NCBI GenBank assembly: GCA_003327455.1
Contig: QOQU01000005.1
Span: 248,001-312,000 of the forward strand
Source: Anaerolineae bacterium
Lineage (GTDB): Bacteria; Chloroflexota; Anaerolineae; Anaerolineales; UBA4823
Reading direction: 5' to 3'
DNA: 64,000 nucleotides
The stretch's first letter is position 1. The number at the start of each line of letters is the position of its first letter. Under the pieces are notes generated by a model that worked only from the letters and a program-made list of their open reading frames with translations, had not been told where the DNA came from and made no database searches. Both the position numbers and the translations under genes were made by a program. Of this stretch, positions 58,748 to 64,000 are shown piece after piece.

Positions 58748-60253
58748 ATGAGAGCAGACAGATACAACCTTCTCCGCTACTTATCCTTTCTCCTGATTAT
58801 CCTTTGTATTTCATGCACTCAAAAAACTGAGGAGCCTACCTCGCTCCAGGGAACTTTTCCACTTCATTCATCTTTCAAACCATTTTATGACCGGTTGGGG
58901 GGCTTAAGTCGTCTTGGACCGGCGATTTCACCCGTTATTGAGCAAGGGGACAAACGCTATCAGTATACGACTGCGGTATTGCTGGAATATGACCGAAATA
59001 CAGAGCAGGTGCAATTATCTCCCCTCGGGCGCGAATTTGGTATTCCATTTCTTCCCAATTCGGTCGATCAGGAAGGAAATGTCCAGACACCGAAAATCTA
59101 CCCTTTATTTGAAAAAATCTATACTGAAATGGGAGGCGAAGAGATCGTCGGACCGCCCCTCAGTGAAGTTCATTACAATGAAAGACTAGGGCGATATGAG
59201 CAATATTTTGAGCGGGTGGGCTTCTATATCCTCGAAGAAGATGTTTCTCAAACGGTCTACCTCTTATCCTATGGAGCGTGGAAGTGCCGTCAGAGTTGTT
59301 CCTTCCAGGTTCCAGAGAACAGTCGCATAGAACTCCCGACGGTCAAAGCTGAGCCGATGGTGGCCTTTGTTTCCCGACATGGGATTGATTTTACCGGCTT
59401 TGCCCTTTCTGAACCTTATTTGACCTCAGATGGATTGGTGGAGCAAATTTACGAGTGCCTGGTCCTGACGTTCAACCCTGAACACCCTGAGCAGGTGGAT
59501 CTGCGACCTTTACCCCAATTATTGGGTATTCCGTCAGATGAGTTGGAAGAGCCCCAATCTTTGCCTGACTATGAATGGGTGAGCGTCGATCAGGGTCGAG
59601 GCTTTCTGGTGCCGCATCGATTTTGGGAATACCTGCAGACTCACGGAGGCTTAGAGCTTTCAGGACTTCCGCAAACAAAAGCTCACCAGTTGTCCGAAGG
59701 ATACCAAAGACAATGTTTTGTCAAATTTTGCATCGAAGATCAAATTGACCTCTACGGAAACCGGGTTGTGCGGCTCTCCAAATTGGGTGAGGAATATCGC
59801 AAGCAAAAAATGCAAGCAATGGGAGAAAGCCAGAAACCACTTGACATCACCCAAATCACTCTTCATGCCTGGGAGAGCCAACCGATTGTAGCACCTGATC
59901 AGGAGCAGGAGATCGGTGTGAGTGTCTACTCTGGGAATCAACCCTTAAGCGAGGTCTCTGCCGAATTAATTCTCACCTACCCTGGCGGGCGAGAGGAAAC
60001 ATTAACCATGCCACCAACCGATTCCGAAGGAAAAACGCAAATCAAACTCTCACCTATCCAGGCCGAGAATGGCAGCTTAATTCCCTATCGCGTCTGTGTC
60101 CAGGATCGGCGAGAGCAACGGTTTTGTGTTCGGGATAGCTTTTTAATTTGGAAAGGTGAGGAGCTTGCCCGGCAGAATGTTCAATATTTACCGGCAATCT
60201 TCAACTGGCTGGAAAAGACCTATAAAATATTCCTGCCTTTTCTCTCACGCTAG
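58748..60253 (+). CDS. LGFP-like repeat lipoprotein
   Basis: 501 residues. Signal with a probable lipobox ending in Cys24 (LCISC). Two long LGFP-like repeat pairs (about 35-170 and 200-355) with phrases such as FYDRLGGLSRLGPAISP, YEQYFERVGFYI and LGIP. The C-terminal Ig-like domain (about 370-475) contains LPPTDSEGKTQIKL-type strands and ends in FLIWKG. It is 45% or so like the next gene by eye and belongs with the protein at 42338. It may bind wall polymers. It diverges from the FtsZ operon. Confidence 0.75.
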   Translation: MRADRYNLLRYLSFLLIILCISCTQKTEEPTSLQGTFPLHSSFKPFYDRLGGLSRLGPAISPVIEQGDKRYQYTTAVLLEYDRNTEQVQLSPLGREFGIPFLPNSVDQEGNVQTPKIYPLFEKIYTEMGGEEIVGPPLSEVHYNERLGRYEQYFERVGFYILEEDVSQTVYLLSYGAWKCRQSCSFQVPENSRIELPTVKAEPMVAFVSRHGIDFTGFALSEPYLTSDGLVEQIYECLVLTFNPEHPEQVDLRPLPQLLGIPSDELEEPQSLPDYEWVSVDQGRGFLVPHRFWEYLQTHGGLELSGLPQTKAHQLSEGYQRQCFVKFCIEDQIDLYGNRVVRLSKLGEEYRKQKMQAMGESQKPLDITQITLHAWESQPIVAPDQEQEIGVSVYSGNQPLSEVSAELILTYPGGREETLTMPPTDSEGKTQIKLSPIQAENGSLIPYRVCVQDRREQRFCVRDSFLIWKGEELARQNVQYLPAIFNWLEKTYKIFLPFLSR

Positions 60254-60275
60254 AGCGATGGAATAACTTTGCCTT

Positions 60276-61775
60276 GTGAATGGAAAGCATCTGAAGAGGT
60301 TTCTGGCTCTATCACTCGGGGTTTGGCTTATCAGCGCTTTGTTAGCCGGCTGTGGTCAGGTACAGCCGAGTGCTCAACCGGTGTTGCTACAGCCTTTTCC
60401 GCCAGCACCTGAAATGGAGACGTTTTATCGGAAAGCAGGCGGCGAAAATGTTCTTGGGGCATTGATTTCGCCTCGTCTGGAGGAAGGAAATTATGTCTAT
60501 CAATACACAGTCAATGCCCTCTTGTTCTGTGAACGGAGAATAGACGGCGTTGGAGAAGTGCGTTTTTCCCCAATTGGATTAGATCTGAATCTGGCGCCGA
60601 ATCAAATTCTTACGAAGGTTGCGGAACCCCAATATGAAGGTAACAGCATTCCGGTCTATCAGGAATTTCTTCCGCTTTATGATCGGTTGGGAGGCAAAGG
60701 ACGGATTGGGCAGCCTTTAAGCGGGTTGCGGTACAATCCGCGTCAAAAGCGCTATGAGCAGTTTTTTGAAGGTGTGGGGATGTATCGCGCTGAAAATGAG
60801 CCACCCGATCGGGTGAAATTGTTAGCTTATGGTGCCTGGAAGTGTGGAAACGCCTGCCTGTATCCTGTTCCGTCACAGGCAGAAGTGCTCGTGCCAGTGC
60901 CCATAGATCCACGGGTCATTCCCCTCGTTCAAAGGTTAGGGTTGGATCTTACCGGTTTTGCCCTGTCACCACCGATCAAGAGCCCGGATGGCAAACAAAT
61001 TGTTATTTTTGAAAATGTTGTGATCGAAATCCAACCGGAATCCGAAGGTGGAGTTAGCCTGCTCCCTCTGCCACAGAAATTAGGCATTTTGCCTCAAGGG
61101 ATGGTCGCCAATCAGGAAGACGAGACCAAAGCATTTCTTTCTTTGGATGGCGATAAAGGTCATCATATTTTGCGATCTTTTATGAATTATATCGATGCTC
61201 ACGGTGGGTTGGGTTTGATTGGATTCCCAATTGGTGAGCCGCTTGAATGGGAGAAAGGGAGCATTCGCCAGTGCTTCGAAAAAGTATGCTTGATCGAAGA
61301 CCACCAGATTGAAGGAATATACCGTATCCGTCCCAGCCCCCTGGGCTTTGAGTATGCTTCTCTTTATTTTGATTCCGAGTTTGGGGAAGAAGGTCTATCC
61401 GTCTATCCAACTGAGGTACCGCCTTCGGTAAACGAATCAGTTCCTCCGACTGAGGATTTACACCCAGAGGTTACCTTAGAAATCATTGAAGCAAGGCCTT
61501 TCGTAGATGGTCAGACCTCGCAGGAGATTGGTGTTGTTGTGCGCTTTAATAACCAGCCATCCGTTGGGATCATTCCTACCCTTTATTTATCTTTCCCAGA
61601 TGGGGAGATCTACGAATTCGAAATGCCGCCAACCAACGAGCAGGGAAAGTCCTTTATCGAGATTCCACCCACCCAGGCTGCAAATGGCAGCCTGGTTGCG
61701 TATCGCATTTGCATTACTACACCAAGCGGGGTTCAGATGTGTGCACGCGATGATTATCTGATCTGGTCACCTTGA
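60276..61775 (+). CDS. LGFP-like repeat lipoprotein (paralog)
   Basis: 499 residues, starting at GTG 60276 (weak ribosome site). Lipobox LLAGC (Cys26). The order matches the upstream gene closely: FYRKAGGENVLGALISP, RYEQFFEGVGMYRA, GAWKCGNAC with the same Cys pair, a second repeat block and a C-terminal Ig-like domain with MPPTNEQGKSFIEI and a DYLIW end. Gap to the first copy is 22 bases, a tandem duplication in one transcript. A surface role in wall binding is inferred from the repeats. Confidence 0.75.
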   Translation: MNGKHLKRFLALSLGVWLISALLAGCGQVQPSAQPVLLQPFPPAPEMETFYRKAGGENVLGALISPRLEEGNYVYQYTVNALLFCERRIDGVGEVRFSPIGLDLNLAPNQILTKVAEPQYEGNSIPVYQEFLPLYDRLGGKGRIGQPLSGLRYNPRQKRYEQFFEGVGMYRAENEPPDRVKLLAYGAWKCGNACLYPVPSQAEVLVPVPIDPRVIPLVQRLGLDLTGFALSPPIKSPDGKQIVIFENVVIEIQPESEGGVSLLPLPQKLGILPQGMVANQEDETKAFLSLDGDKGHHILRSFMNYIDAHGGLGLIGFPIGEPLEWEKGSIRQCFEKVCLIEDHQIEGIYRIRPSPLGFEYASLYFDSEFGEEGLSVYPTEVPPSVNESVPPTEDLHPEVTLEIIEARPFVDGQTSQEIGVVVRFNNQPSVGIIPTLYLSFPDGEIYEFEMPPTNEQGKSFIEIPPTQAANGSLVAYRICITTPSGVQMCARDDYLIWSP

Positions 61776-61792
61776 AAGACATTTAAGACCGT

Positions 61793-62980
61793 TCAAGCCA
61801 GCCTGGCACGCCCGCCTTCTTGAATATCAAAGGGGAGATGAGTCAGATCGATGGCTTCCTCGTCGCAAAAAATCATGGCCCTTTCGATGGCATGCGCTAA
61901 CTCACGAATATTGCCAGGCCAGTCATATGCCATTAGCGCTTCCATTGCCCGTGAAGTCACATCTTGAATATTTTTGCCGCGATGGGGATTGTTTTTTCGG
62001 ATGAAGAAGCCAACCAATTCGGGGATATCCTCTTTATGTTCGCGCAGGGGTGGAACTTCCAGATCAACTACTTTTAGACGGTAATAAAGATCTGAGCGAA
62101 AGGTTCCCTCTGCAATCATTTTCTTTAAGTCTCGATTCGAAGCGGCAAGGATTTGGACATCTACTTTAATTTCAACGGTGCTGCCAAGGCGACGAAAAGA
62201 TTGATCATCGAGAGCGCGAAGCAACTTAGCCTGGGTTTCAACCGCCATTGAAGAGATCTCGTCTAAGAACACGACTCCACCGTCGGCAGTTTCCAACAAT
62301 CCCAGTTTACGTTTCTCGGCTGAGGTAAAGGCACCGGCTTCATGACCAAACAATTCCGACTCAAAGACTGTTGCCGGTAAAGCGCCACAATCTACCGGAA
62401 TAAAGGGTTTATTTGCTCTCGGCCCCATCTTGTGGATGGCTTTTGCTAAGAGGGATTTGCCGGTACCGGTTTCGCCGGTGATCAGCACGGAGACCGATGC
62501 CAGAGCAGCGCGTTGAGCCTGTTCATATAATCTACGCATAACTGGTGAGTTGCCGACAATAAAGTCTATGTTTTGAAGCTGTGCCTGGCGGTAGAGAAAA
62601 AGCTCTCGCCGTAGGGCTACGTTTTCAGCGGCGCGTTGGAGTGTTTTTTCCAGTTGACTGAAAACGACCGGTTTTTGCAAAAAGTCCGTAGCACCTAATT
62701 TCATTGCTTCAACAGCGGTTTCGATATCTCCATTGCCGGTCGCAACGATCACCGAAGGGCGGATGGGAAGACTGGAAGTTTCATGGAGCAACTCTAAGCC
62801 GTTTCCATCAGGCAGGACAATATCCAGCAGGATAATGTCCCCAATCCCCTGTTTGAGATATTCGCGCGCTTTATGAAGGGTTTGAGCAACCTTCACTTCA
62901 TAACCGCGCGATTGAATATAAGGCAGTAATGGATTGATAAAGTCTTCCTCGTCTTCAACCATGATCACGGTGTAAGCCAT
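61793..62980 (-). CDS. NtrC-type response regulator without DNA-binding domain
   Basis: 395 residues. Receiver (1-120, phosphoacceptor Asp53), then an AAA+ sigma-54 activator domain: Walker A GETGTGKS (169-176), VVFLDE Walker B, and the R-finger region RLKVVDLEVPPLREH. The sigma-54 contact loop is GAFTSA (216-221) instead of GAFTGA. The protein ends about 10 residues after the AAA+ lid; the Fis-type helix-turn-helix is missing. Like H. pylori FlgR it could act from solution. Paired with the histidine kinase (2-base gap). Two sigma-54-type promoters lie in the adjoining cluster. Confidence 0.9.
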   Translation of the reverse strand: MAYTVIMVEDEEDFINPLLPYIQSRGYEVKVAQTLHKAREYLKQGIGDIILLDIVLPDGNGLELLHETSSLPIRPSVIVATGNGDIETAVEAMKLGATDFLQKPVVFSQLEKTLQRAAENVALRRELFLYRQAQLQNIDFIVGNSPVMRRLYEQAQRAALASVSVLITGETGTGKSLLAKAIHKMGPRANKPFIPVDCGALPATVFESELFGHEAGAFTSAEKRKLGLLETADGGVVFLDEISSMAVETQAKLLRALDDQSFRRLGSTVEIKVDVQILAASNRDLKKMIAEGTFRSDLYYRLKVVDLEVPPLREHKEDIPELVGFFIRKNNPHRGKNIQDVTSRAMEALMAYDWPGNIRELAHAIERAMIFCDEEAIDLTHLPFDIQEGGRARLA

Positions 62981-62982
62981 AG

Positions 62983-64000
62983 TTACTCCTGACGGCTAAG
63001 AGATCGTTCCTGGATTTCGGATAACGGTAAACGGACGATAAAAACAGTTCCTCCAGGGATGCTCTGATAGTCGATCATGCCTTGGTGTGCCTGGATGATC
63101 TTATGACAGATCATTAATCCGATACCGGTACCATTGGATTTGGTAGTGAAACTTTCCTTGAAAAGTTTCTCCTTATATTCATCGGGGATGCCCGGTCCAC
63201 TATCAGCAATGCTGATCTCAAGCCATTCACCATGCGGATCTTTGAGTTGCGCAGGTTGGATTTTAATCGTAAGATTGCCACCCTTATCCTTCATAGAATG
63301 CATGGCGTTGTCAATCAGGTTGGCGAAAACCCTTTCCAGAGCACGCCGATTACCTTTGATCGCCGGAATGTTTTCACTTGTCTCGTAGACTAATTGGATA
63401 TTTGCCTGCTTCAGGTGAATAGATTGTCGATCCAGGTGTTTTTTCAACAAAGATTTAATGTCGAGAATTTCCATCTCCATCTCGCTGATGCGATTGTAAG
63501 CCAGAATAGTATCCATCAGATCATTCAATCGCTCGCAGTTTTGTTGAATGCGCTGGATCGTAGCCTGATTTGGATCCTCGGCGGGTAAATTCATCGCCAT
63601 CCATTGCAGATTAGCGGTGATGTTATTAATGGGATTGCGCGCTTCATGGGCAAAGAGGGTGGTGAATTCACCCAGGACTGCCCGCTGTTCCATGCGCATG
63701 GATTGTTTCAATAAAGTTTCCTGTTCGGTACGATCTTGAATGATGATGGCAACACCGTTGACTTTTTGATCGATATGTAGCGGAATGAACTGTAAGTCGG
63801 CAAGGAAAGATTGTCCAGAGCGGCGATATAACCGCACAGAACGCATTTGGTTCTGTAGTGTTCCCTGAGGGTTTTTAGATAAAGCTAAAGGAAGTTCTCG
63901 TTCGCTGATGAGGAAGTTGTGAACAGGCTGATTTACGACTTCCGCGCAGGTGTAGCCAAGGATAGTCTCTGCGGCGCTGTTAAGGTACAAAACACATTGA
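62983..64000 (-). CDS. PAS-histidine kinase, 5' end outside window
   Basis: At least 338 residues and the frame is open at the right edge. PAS domain first (LGYTCAEVVNQPVHNF and QPLHIDQ-type strands), then the HisKA box AHEARNPINN with the phosphoacceptor His, and HATPase motifs NLIDNAMHSM, DSGPGIP and GTGIGLMI. The E-x-x-N after the His suggests NtrB-like kinase/phosphatase control. It presumably phosphorylates the response regulator just downstream. The signal is unknown because the N-terminus is missing. Confidence 0.92.
   Translation of the reverse strand, partial: QCVLYLNSAAETILGYTCAEVVNQPVHNFLISERELPLALSKNPQGTLQNQMRSVRLYRRSGQSFLADLQFIPLHIDQKVNGVAIIIQDRTEQETLLKQSMRMEQRAVLGEFTTLFAHEARNPINNITANLQWMAMNLPAEDPNQATIQRIQQNCERLNDLMDTILAYNRISEMEMEILDIKSLLKKHLDRQSIHLKQANIQLVYETSENIPAIKGNRRALERVFANLIDNAMHSMKDKGGNLTIKIQPAQLKDPHGEWLEISIADSGPGIPDEYKEKLFKESFTTKSNGTGIGLMICHKIIQAHQGMIDYQSIPGGTVFIVRLPLSEIQERSLSRQE

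Noticed and set aside
1-64000. CRISPR array or insertion sequence
   Set aside because: No direct repeats with regular spacers and no transposase or terminal inverted repeats were found.

Overview
The window reads as a chromosomal segment of an anaerobic Chloroflexota bacterium, most likely of the class Anaerolineae. This is inferred, not proven. The signs are a PyrF-PyrE fusion protein, a glycyl radical enzyme, a non-pyrrolysine MttB-family methyltransferase, several cell-surface proteins built from LGFP-like repeats, lipoprotein signals without outer-membrane machinery, and roughly even GC content. Genes are densely packed, with many ATGA stop/start overlaps. TAA, TAG and TGA all serve as stops.

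Layout. 1-2711: end of a pyrimidine operon (pyrB tail, pyrFE fusion, pyrD) closed by a strong terminator. 2762-7923 (minus): a self-contained glycyl radical enzyme operon (FadR-type regulator, enzyme, activase, flavin-fold protein) with a FadR-type operator at the regulator start. 7971-11016 (minus): a polar amino acid ABC transporter. 11035-14285 (minus): a second ABC transporter (ATPase plus double permease) behind a leader that looks like a transcription attenuator. 14354-15594: a remnant of a restriction-modification enzyme, then degV. 15754-23073 (plus): housekeeping genes (ffh, rpsP, khpA, rimM, dprA, manC, topA). 23218-28930 (plus): a membrane protein, an RRM protein, an EamA transporter, a saccharopine-dehydrogenase-like enzyme and an MttB homolog. 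29034-31188: two small heat-shock proteins divergent from a CbpA-type DnaJ protein. 31261-35190 (minus): arsM/arsR, a phytoene-desaturase-like oxidoreductase and a DUF2207-like protein. 35444-43321: a transglycosylase-like exported protein, polA, a TPR protein and the first LGFP-like surface protein. 43534-44119: a decayed toxin-like gene with its intact DUF2283 partner and tRNA-Arg. 44142-45629: an anchored serine hydrolase.

The most unusual part is 45726-64000. Eight tightly packed minus-strand genes encode, in order of transcription, a TIM-barrel glycosidase-like protein, an FtsZ homolog with an altered catalytic loop, a 77-residue protein, a small membrane protein, a degenerate LCP (LytR-CpsA-Psr)-like protein, another small membrane protein, a TPR protein of about 1,900 residues, and a caspase-fold (CHAT/C25-like) putative cysteine protease. 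Two near-identical sigma-54-type (-24/-12) promoters lie 53 and 55 bases upstream of two start codons in this set. Just beyond, past two divergent LGFP-like lipoprotein genes, lies a histidine kinase / NtrC-type activator pair that lacks a DNA-binding domain. I infer a sigma-54-controlled system linking an FtsZ-type filament, the envelope and a TPR-caspase-like pair. I know of no description of such a system, but I could not search.
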